Shown in pieces: positions 11,421 to 23,161 of a stretch of 64,000 nucleotides of DNA (positions are counted from its first letter, which is position 1; every line of letters begins with the position of its first letter). Below the pieces are notes generated by a model. The model worked only from the letters and a program-made list of their open reading frames with translations, was not told where the DNA came from and searched no databases. The stretch lies in the NCBI RefSeq assembly GCF_900106925.1, contig NZ_FNNZ01000011.1, forward strand, positions 1 to 64,000. The letters run 5' to 3'. The stretch is from Thiocapsa roseopersicina (GTDB taxonomy: Bacteria > Pseudomonadota > Gammaproteobacteria > Chromatiales > Chromatiaceae). The position numbers and the translations under genes were made by a program.

Positions 11421-11717
11421 ATGGAGATCCCGAGCTTCCTCGTGCAGTGGCCGTTGCAGGCCGCGCTCGCGATCGTGGCGGGCCTGATTATCCTGATCGT
11501 TCCGCGTGTCCTCAACTATGCCGTTGCGACCTATCTGCTCGCGGTCGGGGCGCTCGGGCTCCTGCTGGTCTATCAGGGGCAGGCGGTGAAGGCGCAGCCC
11601 ATCATCGCGCTGGTTGCCGGTGTGCTCATCCTGGTCAAGCCCAACATCCTCAACTATGTCATCGGGATCTACCTGATCCTCGTGGGTTTGCTCGAGGCCG
11701 GTGTCATCCGCATCTAA
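11421..11717 (+). CDS. Small membrane protein, two DUF3096-like repeats
   Basis: A 98-residue, almost entirely hydrophobic protein. Two homologous halves are visible: AIVAGLIILIVPRVLNYAVATYLLAVG (residues about 13-39) and ALVAGVLILVKPNILNYVIGIYLILVG (about 63-89), joined by a short linker. Each half is a helical hairpin with a central (V/K)P-(R/N)-(V/I)LNY motif as in DUF3096. The protein is thus a tandem duplication of the usual single unit of about 50 residues. Function unknown. Its TAA stop is the first part of the 3'-end element C2. AGAGG lies about 12 bases before the ATG. Confidence 0.85.
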   Translation: MEIPSFLVQWPLQAALAIVAGLIILIVPRVLNYAVATYLLAVGALGLLLVYQGQAVKAQPIIALVAGVLILVKPNILNYVIGIYLILVGLLEAGVIRI

Positions 11718-11800
11718 ACCGCGTCCGGAGCGGCATGCGTCGTTTTTGGATTGGAGCTGCCTCCGTCGGATCCTTGAAAGTTCGAGCTGACGCGGTTTAG
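11714..11800 (+). repeat. 3'-end element, copy C2 (87 bp)
   Basis: CTAAACCGCGTC (11714-11725) and GACGCGGTTTAG (11789-11800) are perfect complements. The stop codon TAA of the DUF3096 gene (11715-11717) is inside the left arm. The inner part begins CGGAGCGGCATGCG and continues TTTTTGG, as in C5. The downstream flank GATTCT matches other copies. Confidence 0.88.
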
Positions 11801-11819
11801 GATTCTGAAAAACAAAAAC

Positions 11820-11830
11820 TTTAAACCGCA
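11820..11830. repeat. Solo left arm of the 3'-end element
   Basis: TTTAAACCGCA resembles the family's left arm but no matching right arm follows within 150 bp. It could pair with the right arm of C2 (GCGGTTTA), which would make a hairpin competing with C2's own closing stem. Confidence 0.5.
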
Positions 11831-12065
11831 TATCGGCCGAGGTTCAGGCGTGCACTCACCGTAGGACTCACCCGGAACTCAGCAACTCGCTCCGGACTCG
11901 GCCTAATCGCTTATCCGGTGCGGGTCGATCGCTCGGTTGCGCGCATCCCGCAGCCTTGCGCACCGATGCGCTGCGTGCCGGCAACCCCAAGATCGTCGAC
12001 GACGGCTTGAACTCGCGGGACGGCAATGCCAGACTCCCGCAGCTTCCAACGACGATCCTGTGGTT

Positions 12066-13040
12066 ATGGACCTGAACTTTCTCGACTTCGAACAGCCCAT
12101 CGCAGAGCTCGAGGCCAAGATCGAAGAGCTGCGTCTGGTCGGCTTCGACAACGAGCTGAACATCCAAGAAGAGATCGAGCGGCTTCATACCAAGTGTGTC
12201 GCGCTGACCGACTCCATCTTCTCCGCGCTCACCCCTTGGCAGATCTCGCAGCTTTCGCGGCATCCGCAGCGGCCCTACCTGCTCGACTACGTGCGGCGGA
12301 TCTTCGACGAGTTCCATGAGCTGCACGGCGACCGCGCCTTTGCGGACGACCGCGCCATCGTCGGCGGGTTGGCGCGGATCGAGGGTCGGCCTGTGATGGT
12401 GATCGGTCATCAGAAGGGCCGCGACACCAAGGAGAAGATCCTGCGCAACTTCGGGATGCCGCGTCCCGAGGGCTATCGCAAGGCGTTGCGCCTGATGGAG
12501 ATGGCCGAGCGCTTCAGTCTGCCGATCCTGACCTTCATCGACACGCCCGGCGCCTATCCGGGTGTCGGTGCCGAGGAGCGCGGCCAAAGCGAGGCGATCG
12601 CGCGCAACCTGCGCGAGATGTCCAGGCTGCGCACCCCGATCCTCTGCACGGTCGTCGGCGAGGGCGGCTCGGGCGGCGCCTTGGCGATCGGCGTCGGTGA
12701 TTGGCTGGGCATGCTGCAGTTCAGCACCTACTCGGTGATCTCCCCCGAGGGCTGCGCCTCCATCCTCTGGAAGAGCGCCGACAAGGCCCAGCTCGCCGCC
12801 GAGGCGATGGCCATCACCTCGGACAAGCTGCTCGAGCAGGGTCTGATCGATCAGATCATCAAGGAGCCGCTCGGAGGCGCACACCGCAACCCGGAGGCGA
12901 CCGCGGCCTCGATCAAGGCCGCCCTGGTGGCCCGTCTCGACGAGCTGTGCGGGACCGATCCGGATGTGCTGATCGCCGCGCGCTACAAGCGCCTGATGGG
13001 CTACGGCAAGTTCAAGGACGAACGCCCGGCGCCGCGGTGA
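12066..13040 (+). CDS. accA: Acetyl-CoA carboxylase, carboxyltransferase subunit alpha
   Basis: Alpha subunit of the carboxyltransferase that forms malonyl-CoA with AccD. The 324 residues (E. coli 319) start [23 protein letters not shown] and include the oxyanion-hole and CoA-binding blocks [18 protein letters not shown] and [15 protein letters not shown]. An upstream in-frame extension of 43 codons is not homologous and is rejected. dnaE, which precedes accA in E. coli, is absent here. tilS follows after 4 bp, as in enterobacteria. Confidence 0.97.
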   Translation: MDLNFLDFEQPIAELEAKIEELRLVGFDNELNIQEEIERLHTKCVALTDSIFSALTPWQISQLSRHPQRPYLLDYVRRIFDEFHELHGDRAFADDRAIVGGLARIEGRPVMVIGHQKGRDTKEKILRNFGMPRPEGYRKALRLMEMAERFSLPILTFIDTPGAYPGVGAEERGQSEAIARNLREMSRLRTPILCTVVGEGGSGGALAIGVGDWLGMLQFSTYSVISPEGCASILWKSADKAQLAAEAMAITSDKLLEQGLIDQIIKEPLGGAHRNPEATAASIKAALVARLDELCGTDPDVLIAARYKRLMGYGKFKDERPAPR

Positions 13041-13044
13041 GGCC

Positions 13045-14427
13045 ATGACCGGGGGCGTCCCGGAGTGCCTGGCCGCAGCACTCCGCCGACTGGGCCCGCT
13101 CGGCGACTGCTGGGTCGCCTTCAGCGGCGGAACCGATTCGACTGCGTTGCTTCACGCGGCCGCCACCCGACCTGTTCACGCGTCCGGCACACTGCGGGCC
13201 ATCCACATAGACCACGGTCTTCACGCGGACTCGCCCTGTTGGGCCGAGCACTGTCGCCGCATCTGCGACGCCCTCGGTGTGCCCCTCGCGGTACGCCGTC
13301 TGAATCTCACACCCATCCCCGGAGAGAGTCTCGAGGCGACGGCCCGCGAGGCACGCTATCGCGCACTCGCCGAGGTGCTGCGCCCCGGCGATCTCATGCT
13401 GACGGCACACAATCAGGATGATCAGGCCGAAACACTGCTGCTCGCGCTCTTGCGCGGGAGCGGGGTTCACGGGTTGGCGGCGATGCCGCGCGAGGCCGAG
13501 CTTGGGCGAGGGCGTCTGGTGCGGCCCCTGCTGGATGTCCCGAGGGCGACGCTGGAGCAGTATGTCCGCTCTTTCGGGCTGTCGTGGATCGAGGACCCGA
13601 GCAACACATCGCTGCGGATGGACCGCAATTATCTGCGCAACAGCATCGTACCCTTGCTGAGGGCGCGCTGGCCGGGACTCTCCGCGACCCTCTCGCGCAG
13701 TGCGGGTCATTGTGCCGAGGCGGCGCAGCTGGTCGATGGCCTGGCGGCGGAGCTCATGGGGGCGTGCGCCGGGTCGCATCCGGGTACGCTCGGAATCGGG
13801 GCGCTCGGTGCGTTGGAGCGCTCGCGACGCAAGGCCGTCCTGCGACTGTGGCTGCGTCGCCGCGGTTTCGCGCTGCCCGATAGGCGTCATCTCGCGCGCA
13901 TCCTCGACGAGGTCATTCCGGCCCGTGCCGATGCCGATCCGCTGGTCGCCTGGTTTGGCTGCGAGGTGCGTCGCTATCGTGACGACCTCTTTGCCCTTGC
14001 TCCCTTGCCTCCACCGCCCGGCGCTTTGACGATCCGTCAAGCGCCGAGCGGGATGCCGCCGGTGCTTGAGCTTCCGGCCGGGCTCGGATGGCTGCAATGG
14101 GAGGATATGAGCGACGGCTCGGAGTCGGCTCCGACGGTGCGTTTCGGTTCGACCGGGCTGACCTGCCGGTCGCGGTCGACGTCCCGCCGGCGTACCCTCA
14201 AGAACCTCTTTCAGGAAGCCGGCATCCCGCGCTGGCTGCGTCCCTACGTCCCCTTGGTGTTTTCGGGCGACATCCTGATCGCCGTGGCCGGTGTGTGCGG
14301 ATGCCACGACGAGTCCCAGGACCCGGCCACGCATGAGGGACCGCAATGGCTCGGCCATCCTTGGGAAGGCCTCGCCCTATTTCGACATCGAGCCGAATGG
14401 CCCCCGCGCCCGACATCACTAAGCTGA
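13045..14427 (+). CDS. tilS: tRNA(Ile)-lysidine synthase
   Basis: Attaches lysine to C34 of tRNA-Ile(CAU), switching decoding from AUG to AUA. The 460-residue protein has the N-terminal PP-loop AFSGGTDSTALLH (about residues 27-39), the HNQDDQAET motif, and a C-terminal domain including LKNLFQEAGIPRWLRP. It starts 4 bp after the accA stop with GTGAGG as ribosome binding site, so the two genes form an operon. Confidence 0.95.
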   Translation: MTGGVPECLAAALRRLGPLGDCWVAFSGGTDSTALLHAAATRPVHASGTLRAIHIDHGLHADSPCWAEHCRRICDALGVPLAVRRLNLTPIPGESLEATAREARYRALAEVLRPGDLMLTAHNQDDQAETLLLALLRGSGVHGLAAMPREAELGRGRLVRPLLDVPRATLEQYVRSFGLSWIEDPSNTSLRMDRNYLRNSIVPLLRARWPGLSATLSRSAGHCAEAAQLVDGLAAELMGACAGSHPGTLGIGALGALERSRRKAVLRLWLRRRGFALPDRRHLARILDEVIPARADADPLVAWFGCEVRRYRDDLFALAPLPPPPGALTIRQAPSGMPPVLELPAGLGWLQWEDMSDGSESAPTVRFGSTGLTCRSRSTSRRRTLKNLFQEAGIPRWLRPYVPLVFSGDILIAVAGVCGCHDESQDPATHEGPQWLGHPWEGLALFRHRAEWPPRPTSLS

Positions 14428-14480
14428 AGTCCGGAAACAGTGATGCCGAGCCGCAAAGTGGCCCGAGACGCCGGCGGTGT

Positions 14481-14512
14481 GTTGGGCACGCTGCGCTTTG
14501 CCCGACCTACAG
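14481..14512. repeat. REP-like hairpin, copy 3
   Basis: GTTGGGCA (14481-14488) pairs with TGCCCGAC (14499-14506) with one G-U type pair; loop CGCTGCGCTT; followed by CTACAG. Same plan as the copies at 952, 5864 and 21576. Confidence 0.6.
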
Positions 14513-14554
14513 GGATCACCATTTTCCGAAATCGTCTTATCTTCACTAAGAGTC

Positions 14555-14640
14555 CTGAGTCGCGTCGCTCAAAGGCCGTTGTCACGGGCGAGGCCGGAAA
14601 GCACCTCGGACCCAGGAGGATCGCTCGAGACGCGACTCAG
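14555..14640 (-). repeat. 3'-end element, copy C7 (86 bp), divergent arms
   Basis: CTGAGTCGCGTC (14555-14566) and GACGCGACTCAG (14629-14640) are perfect complements. Compared with C2, three positions of the left arm differ and all three have the matching change on the right arm. On the minus strand the TGA stop of cnoX (14639-14637) lies in the element's first arm. The trailing flank GGACTCTTA resembles that of the other copies. Confidence 0.8.
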
Positions 14641-15497
14641 TACAGTGCATTCATCATCTTGGCGCGATACCCCGCGACCAGGTCGCCGCCGCCGAGCAGA
14701 TCGAAGATCGCCAGCATCCCTTTGCGCGCGGCGTCTTCCTGAAAGGCGCGGTCGCGTTTCATGAGGGTCAAGAGATTTTCGAGCGCCGACGCATAATCAC
14801 CGCGCAAGACCTGGTGTGCGGCGAGCTGGTAGCGGGCCAGGCTGTCCTTGGGATCGTCCGAGAGTCGCGCGATCAGATCCGGCTCTGGTGGAGCGTCTTC
14901 GAGTGCCGTCGCGAACCGCAGCTGCCCGCGCAGCGCCAAGACCTCGGGCTCCCCTGCGAGCTCGATCGGGAGCTTGTCGATTGCCGCCTGCGCCTCGGCG
15001 ATCTCGCCCTGCGCCGCCAAGAGTTGAAGCTCGGCGAGTGCAAGGCGGGCATTCTCCGGATCCGCCTCCCGTGCCCGGTCGATCAAGGCCCGTGCACCCG
15101 CGAGATCGCCCGCGACCAGAAGCCCCTGCGCCTGTGCCAAAAGCCCGTCGGATGCACGCGGGATGTGCCGGTCGAGGAACTCGCGGATCTGACTCTCGGG
15201 AAGGGCGCCCATGAACTGATCCACGGGTCGCCCGGACTTGAACAGCTGCACCGTCGGGAGGCTGCGGATCCCGAACTCGGCGGCCAGCGCCTGTTGCTCT
15301 TCGGTGTTGACCTTGGCCAGAATGAATCGCCCGCGATACTCGGCGGCCAGATTGGCGAGGATGGGCATCAGCATGCGGCAGGGCGCGCACCAGTCGGCCC
15401 AGAAGTCGACCAGGACGGGACGCTCGAACGAACCCTCCAAGACGACCGACTGAAAATTCTCCGCCGTGACGGTCACAATGTATGGTGAATCGGCCAT
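14637..15497 (-). CDS. cnoX: Thioredoxin-domain co-chaperone CnoX (YbbN)
   Basis: A chaperedoxin: an N-terminal thioredoxin fold (residues about 1-110) plus TPR-like C-terminal helices, 286 residues in total (E. coli YbbN 284). The active site WCAPC (about residues 36-40) is a canonical redox CXXC, unlike the SQHC of the E. coli protein, so a thiol-disulfide activity is plausible. The family holds unfolded proteins for GroEL/DnaK. It is divergent from trxC. Its stop codon is part of the 3'-end element C7. Confidence 0.92.
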   Translation of the reverse strand: MADSPYIVTVTAENFQSVVLEGSFERPVLVDFWADWCAPCRMLMPILANLAAEYRGRFILAKVNTEEQQALAAEFGIRSLPTVQLFKSGRPVDQFMGALPESQIREFLDRHIPRASDGLLAQAQGLLVAGDLAGARALIDRAREADPENARLALAELQLLAAQGEIAEAQAAIDKLPIELAGEPEVLALRGQLRFATALEDAPPEPDLIARLSDDPKDSLARYQLAAHQVLRGDYASALENLLTLMKRDRAFQEDAARKGMLAIFDLLGGGDLVAGYRAKMMNALY

Positions 15498-15622
15498 GAT
15501 CGGGACACTCCTTAAAGACGGATCGGATGGCGTGGATCTAACCGTCGAACATAGCTGTCGGATGAGGTCGATTCAAGCCGATCGAGCCGGGTCTCCGGAA
15601 ACAACCGCAAGGAGTCATCGCC

Positions 15623-16057
15623 ATGTCCGAATCGCTTCACGTTGTCTGCCCCGCCTGCGATGCGGTCAACCGGGTCCCTCGGGAGCGTCTCGGTGCCGCC
15701 GCGAAATGTGGCAAGTGTCACGGTCCGCTGTTCCTCGGCCAGCCGCTGGCGTTGGACGAGTCCCGCTTTGCGCGTCATCTCTCGCGCAGCGATCTGCCGC
15801 TCTTGGTGGATTTCTGGGCGCCCTGGTGCGGACCCTGCCGGATGATGGCACCGGCCTTCGAGGCCGCCGCCGGTCGGCTTGAGCCGAACCTGCGTCTGAT
15901 CAAGGTCAACACCGAGGAGGCGCAGGCCCTGGCTGCGCGGTTCGGCATCCGCAGCATTCCGACCCTGGCGCTATTCCGCGGGGGTGCGGAGGTCGCACGC
16001 ACGGCCGGGGCGATGGACACCAACGGGATCATCGCCTGGGCGCGGCAGGCAATGTAG
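15623..16057 (+). CDS. trxC: Thioredoxin 2 (zinc-ribbon thioredoxin)
   Basis: A cytosolic disulfide reductase of 144 residues (E. coli 139). The N-terminal zinc ribbon CPAC (residues 10-13) and CGKC (30-33) precedes a thioredoxin fold with active site WCGPC and the cis-proline segment SIPT. The zinc ribbon distinguishes TrxC from TrxA. ACCGCAAGGAG lies just before the ATG. Divergent from cnoX with about 125 bp between the start codons. Confidence 0.95.
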   Translation: MSESLHVVCPACDAVNRVPRERLGAAAKCGKCHGPLFLGQPLALDESRFARHLSRSDLPLLVDFWAPWCGPCRMMAPAFEAAAGRLEPNLRLIKVNTEEAQALAARFGIRSIPTLALFRGGAEVARTAGAMDTNGIIAWARQAM

Positions 16058-16120
16058 CTTGGGCGACGCCTGGCCGAGACGGGCTCGTCTTGTCGGACGG
16101 CTAGCCCATCGCGCTTCGCA

Positions 16121-16149
16121 TGGACACTCGAGCGCCGCTTCTTTAGAAT
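16121..16149 (+). promoter_or_regulatory. Probable sigma70 promoter of carAB
   Basis: TGGACA (16121-16126) and TAGAAT (16144-16149) are 17 bases apart, each matching 5 of 6 consensus bases. They predict a leader of about 100 nt before the carA TTG start. Confidence 0.55.
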
Positions 16150-16256
16150 TCCAGCCGGTCAGGGCGGTGCCTGTGTGCCCGCCCAGGCGTCATTGCGCCG
16201 TTACACTCGTTCGCGTCGCGGCCGTTGCACGCCCCCCGCCCGGATCGGAGAAACCC

Positions 16257-17402
16257 TTGAGCAAACCCGCGGTACTCGTGCTGGAGGACGGCTCCGTCTT
16301 CCGGGGAACGTCGATCGGCGCCGATGGATCGAGCGTCGGCGAGGTGGTGTTCAACACCGCCATGTCCGGATATCAGGAGATCCTCACCGATCCCTCGTAT
16401 CTGCGACAGCTCGTCACCCTGACCTACCCCCACATCGGCAATGTCGGGACCAACCCGGAGGACGAGGAGTCCGACCGCGTTCAGGCCGCCGGTCTCATCA
16501 TCCGCGACCTGCCGATCCTGCCCAGCAACTTTCGCATGACCGAGCGTCTCGACGCCTATCTGCGGCGTCAGGGCATCGTCGGCATCGCCGATATCGACAC
16601 CCGGCGTCTGACCCGTCTGCTGCGCGAGAAGGGCGCCCAGAACGGCTGTCTTCAGGCCGGCCAGGGGATCGACGAGGCGGCGGCTCTGCGCGCCGCACAG
16701 GGTTTTCCGGGCCTCAAGGGGATGGATCTGGCTCAACATGCCTCGACCTCCGAGACCTATTCCTGGACCCAAGGCGTCTGGGTCCTGGGCGAAGGACATC
16801 CCGAGTCCATTCATCCGGTCGGGGATCGTCTGCCCTTCCATGTGGTCGCCTACGACTACGGTATCAAGCGCAACATCCTGCGGATGCTCGCCTCGCGCGG
16901 CTGTCACGTCACGGTCGTCCCCGCGCACATGCCGGCGACCACGGTACTGGGTCTGAAGCCGGACGGGGTGTTTCTGTCCAACGGCCCGGGCGATCCGGAG
17001 CCCTGCGACTATGCGATCGAGGCGATCCGCGAGCTGCTGGACACCGACATACCGCTCTTCGGCATCTGTCTCGGCCACCAGCTGCTGGGTCTCGCCTGCG
17101 GCGCGCGCACGCTGAAGATGAAGTTCGGCCATCACGGCGCCAATCACCCGGTGCAGGATCTCGCCACCGGCGAGGTCATGATCAGCAGCCAGAACCACGG
17201 CTTCGCGGTCGACGAGGACAGTCTGCCCCCGACGGTCGAGGCCACCCATCGCTCCTTGTTCGACGGCAGTCTGCAGGGCATCCGGCATCGGGATCGCCCG
17301 GCATTCGGATTCCAGGGTCACCCCGAGGCCAGTCCGGGTCCCCATGATCTCGCACCGCTCTTCGATCGTTTCATCGAGCTCATGCGCGCCCGCAAGGCCT
17401 AA
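16257..17402 (+). CDS. carA: Carbamoyl-phosphate synthase small subunit
   Basis: Glutaminase subunit that supplies ammonia to CarB for arginine and pyrimidine synthesis. It starts at TTG 16257 ([17 protein letters not shown]) with CGGAG upstream, giving 381 residues (E. coli 382). The open frame runs a further 91 codons upstream but that stretch covers the promoter region and is not homologous. The class I amidotransferase site is [16 protein letters not shown] with the catalytic His in [12 protein letters not shown]. carB follows after 17 bp. Confidence 0.96.
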   Translation: MSKPAVLVLEDGSVFRGTSIGADGSSVGEVVFNTAMSGYQEILTDPSYLRQLVTLTYPHIGNVGTNPEDEESDRVQAAGLIIRDLPILPSNFRMTERLDAYLRRQGIVGIADIDTRRLTRLLREKGAQNGCLQAGQGIDEAAALRAAQGFPGLKGMDLAQHASTSETYSWTQGVWVLGEGHPESIHPVGDRLPFHVVAYDYGIKRNILRMLASRGCHVTVVPAHMPATTVLGLKPDGVFLSNGPGDPEPCDYAIEAIRELLDTDIPLFGICLGHQLLGLACGARTLKMKFGHHGANHPVQDLATGEVMISSQNHGFAVDEDSLPPTVEATHRSLFDGSLQGIRHRDRPAFGFQGHPEASPGPHDLAPLFDRFIELMRARKA

Positions 17403-17419
17403 CCGGCGAATGAATCCCC

Positions 17420-20629
<3,210 letters not shown>

Positions 20630-20635
20630 CCGATC

Positions 20636-20667
20636 TCGCGGGCGCCCTTCGGCGCCCGCGATTTTTT
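20636..20667 (+). terminator. Intrinsic terminator of carAB
   Basis: TCGCGGGCGCC (20636-20646) and GGCGCCCGCGA (20651-20661) form a perfect 11-bp stem with loop CTTC, followed by TTTTTT. Confidence 0.95.
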
Positions 20668-20760
20668 CTATGCGACACCCCTAAGATCCGACCCGCCGAG
20701 GGCCTCCGGCCCGATCCGCGACCGTGACGAAGGCGGTGCATCCAGACGAGGAAATCACCC

Positions 20761-21237
20761 ATGAATCAGGTCCCTCTGACCGTCGGAGGCGCTGAGAAAT
20801 TGCGCGAAGAGCTCGAGCGGCTCAAGCGCATCGAGCGCCCCCGGATCATCGAGGCGATCGCCGAGGCGCGCGCACACGGCGATCTGAAGGAGAACGCCGA
20901 GTACCATGCCGCGCGCGAGCAGCAGGGTTTCGTCGAAGGGCGTATTCAGGACATCGAGGGCAAGCTCGCGAACGCCCAGATCATCGACGTGACGCAGCTC
21001 GCCGCCAGCGGCCGGGTCGTCTTCGGCGCGACCGTGCAGGTCCTTGAGCTGGATAAGGATGTCGAGCATACCTTTCAGATCGTCGGCGAGGACGAAGCGG
21101 ATCTGAAGCAGGGCAAGATCTCGGTCGGCTCGCCCATTGCCCGCTGTCTGATCGGCAAGAGCGAGGGCGATGTGACCTCGGTGCAGGTGCCGGGCGGGGT
21201 GCGGGAGTTCGAGATTCTGGAGGTGCGTTACGTTTAA
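20761..21237 (+). CDS. greA: Transcription elongation factor GreA
   Basis: Stimulates cleavage of backtracked RNA in RNA polymerase. The 158-residue protein matches E. coli GreA in length. The N-terminal coiled coil carries the acidic tip ([16 protein letters not shown]), followed by the globular FKBP-like domain ([18 protein letters not shown]). GAGGAAA precedes the ATG. The gene lies 3' of carB, a conserved neighbourhood. Its TAA stop is inside the left arm of the 3'-end element C3. Confidence 0.97.
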   Translation: MNQVPLTVGGAEKLREELERLKRIERPRIIEAIAEARAHGDLKENAEYHAAREQQGFVEGRIQDIEGKLANAQIIDVTQLAASGRVVFGATVQVLELDKDVEHTFQIVGEDEADLKQGKISVGSPIARCLIGKSEGDVTSVQVPGGVREFEILEVRYV

Positions 21238-21322
21238 ACCGCGTTCGGCGGGATGTGCGATGGTAGGTGGTGAGTTTGGCTTCGGCTAATCTCTGCCTCG
21301 CCGGCGGGACGCGGTTTAAACG
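21231..21322 (+). repeat. 3'-end element, copy C3 (92 bp)
   Basis: CGTTTAAACCGCGT (21231-21244) and ACGCGGTTTAAACG (21309-21322) are 14-bp perfect complements. The greA TAA stop (21235-21237) is inside the left arm, and the last sense codons also contribute. Inner start TCGGCGGGATGTGCG; downstream flank GATGTTTTTT adds a T-run, as in a terminator. Confidence 0.88.
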
Positions 21323-21679
21323 GATGTTTTTTGGATATCACTGAGGTGATTTCCGGAGTAGCCAGGCGTCGCGAAGCGGTGCCCGGGATAGACGACTTGC
21401 AGTCGTCCTCTTCCACCGTCCTGACGGCCGACGGGGTTGCGCTCAACGCGACGATCTCGGGAACCGCGCTGAACGCGCTTCGGCCGGTCGTGAAAGCGAG
21501 GTCCGCCGGGCGTTCTTTTCCGGGAATAGGCCGAGGTTGTGCTGACGATAGGAAGCACAACAGCCACCGATGGTTGGTTGTGCCTCGCACGGCTCGGCGC
21601 AACCTACGGCCCTCGCAGCGTGAAGCACTCACCATTCTAGGCGGTGCGCAGGCGTGGGCCATGCCGGCGGCTGTCGTGC
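21323..21679. other. Intergenic region with REP-like hairpin, copy 4
   Basis: About 360 bp with no supportable gene; several short frames exist on both strands but none has recognisable features. A REP-like hairpin, GGTTGTGCC (21576-21584) with GGCGCAACC (21596-21604) around TCGCACGGCTC and tail TACGG, is the only clear structure. Its loop equals that of the copy at 5864. Confidence 0.6.
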
Positions 21680-22537
21680 CTACCCGGCGCCGCCGCGTGA
21701 GATGCGCGCGATGACCCAATCAAGAGCGCTGTCGGGCAGGATCCGGGTGAGCACGCCGAAGAGGTGAGTGGGAAAGGTGACCGCATAGCGAATCCGCGGG
21801 CGTGGGCTCTCCAGGGCATGGATGAGCTTCTTCAATACGGCCTCGGGCGGGAGCGTGAAGGGCTGAGCGGCGCCTGCCTTGGTGAGTCGCAGCTGCGCAC
21901 GCGCGTAGGCTGCGTGATGGACACTGTGCTCGGTGTCGATGTTCGCCTTCAAGGCGGCGTAGGCATTCTCGCGAAAGCGACTCAGGATGGGGCCGGGCTC
22001 GATCAGGGAGACCGAGATGCCGCTGCCGCGTAGCTCCAGACGCAGGGTATTCGTGAGCCCTTCCAACGCGTACTTGCTCGCGACATAGGCGCCACGAAAG
22101 GGGAGCGGGATCAATCCCAGGATCGAGCTGTTTTGAACGATTCGCCCATGCCCTTGCTTGCGCATGACTGGGATGACGCGGCACGTGAGGTCGTGCCAGC
22201 CCAGCAGGTTCGTCTCCAGCTGGGCGCGCAGCACCTCTCGGGTCAGATCCTCGACCGCGCCCGGTTGTCCGTAGGCGCCGTTGTTGAAGAGCGCGTCGAG
22301 TCGTCCGCCGGTGATGTCCAGGGTCTGCGCGAGGGCATTCGCGATACTCTCGGGGTCGTCCAGGTCGAGTTGGACCGCCGTGAGACCCTGTTCCTTCAGA
22401 CGGGACACGTCCTCGGACTTTCGCGCGGATGCGATCACCAGCCAGTCGCGTTGAGCCAGACCGAGCGCGCAGGTAAGCCCGATGCCGCTGGAGCAGCCCG
22501 TCATGAGGATCGATCGCTTGCCGGGAGACATCATCAA
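21680..22537 (-). CDS. Short-chain dehydrogenase/reductase
   Basis: A classical SDR oxidoreductase of 285 residues with NAD(P)-binding TGCSSGIG (about residues 13-20), NNGAYGQPG in the NAG region, the catalytic Ser (VQNSSILG) and YVASK (Tyr and Lys). The basic residue after the first strand (SARKSED) suggests NADP. Substrate is not deducible. Three consecutive Met codons (22537, 22534, 22531) make the exact start uncertain. No operon partner; fmdB is divergent. Confidence 0.88.
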   Translation of the reverse strand: MMMSPGKRSILMTGCSSGIGLTCALGLAQRDWLVIASARKSEDVSRLKEQGLTAVQLDLDDPESIANALAQTLDITGGRLDALFNNGAYGQPGAVEDLTREVLRAQLETNLLGWHDLTCRVIPVMRKQGHGRIVQNSSILGLIPLPFRGAYVASKYALEGLTNTLRLELRGSGISVSLIEPGPILSRFRENAYAALKANIDTEHSVHHAAYARAQLRLTKAGAAQPFTLPPEAVLKKLIHALESPRPRIRYAVTFPTHLFGVLTRILPDSALDWVIARISRGGAG

Positions 22538-22689
22538 TTTAGAGTCGACTCGGCCATGATGGGTTTAATTTAGCACGAGAACGGCCGCGAGGCGGTCGTC
22601 GCCGCTGCGCCGGCCAGCGCCGTGCGGTATCCATTCTCTCTGAAACGCCTGATAATTGGCGCCAGCTTGCTTTTGTCGAGGAACGAACG

Positions 22690-23043
22690 ATGCCGATCTA
22701 CGAGTACCGCTGCGAGGCCTGCGGTCATGAGCTTGAGCAGATTCAGAAGATCAGCGATCCGCCCCTGGTCGACTGCCCCGCGTGCGGCCAGCCGACGCTG
22801 CGCAAACAGATCTCCGCGGCTGCCTTCAGGTTGAAGGGCGGCGGTTGGTACGAGACCGACTTCAAGAAGTCGAACCAAAAGAATCTGCACGACAGCGGCG
22901 AGAAGAAGGAGGCTAAGTCGGGTGACAGTGCGGCTTCCGGGTCCGGCTCTGGCGACAAGGGCAGCACCACGACGGCGAAGCCGGATGCGAGCGCCGCGCC
23001 GAAGCCCAAGCCGAAGCCGGTCGAAAAAAAGCCCGCGGCTTGA
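22690..23043 (+). CDS. FmdB-family zinc-ribbon protein
   Basis: A 117-residue protein with an N-terminal zinc ribbon: CEAC (residues 8-11) and CPAC (about 30-33) within [21 protein letters not shown] low-complexity, Ser/Gly/Lys-rich tail ends in a [13 protein letters not shown] run. The family is regularly found immediately upstream of aspS, as here (118 bp). Its role is unproven, though translation-related functions have been suggested. CGAGGAA lies before the ATG. Confidence 0.9.
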   Translation: MPIYEYRCEACGHELEQIQKISDPPLVDCPACGQPTLRKQISAAAFRLKGGGWYETDFKKSNQKNLHDSGEKKEAKSGDSAASGSGSGDKGSTTTAKPDASAAPKPKPKPVEKKPAA

Positions 23044-23161
23044 GCCGGACGCGGCGACCGACCTTTCCCCACCCCATCACGCAATAAACCTCATCGAGCG
23101 ACGCGCTGTTGCGTCGCTCGATACCGGATTTGACGACGCGAAGACACGAGGCGAGACGACG

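Noticed and set aside
21331-21714. 127-codon plus-strand frame after greA
   Set aside because: No homology, poor start context, overlaps a REP-like hairpin and the 3' end of the SDR gene.
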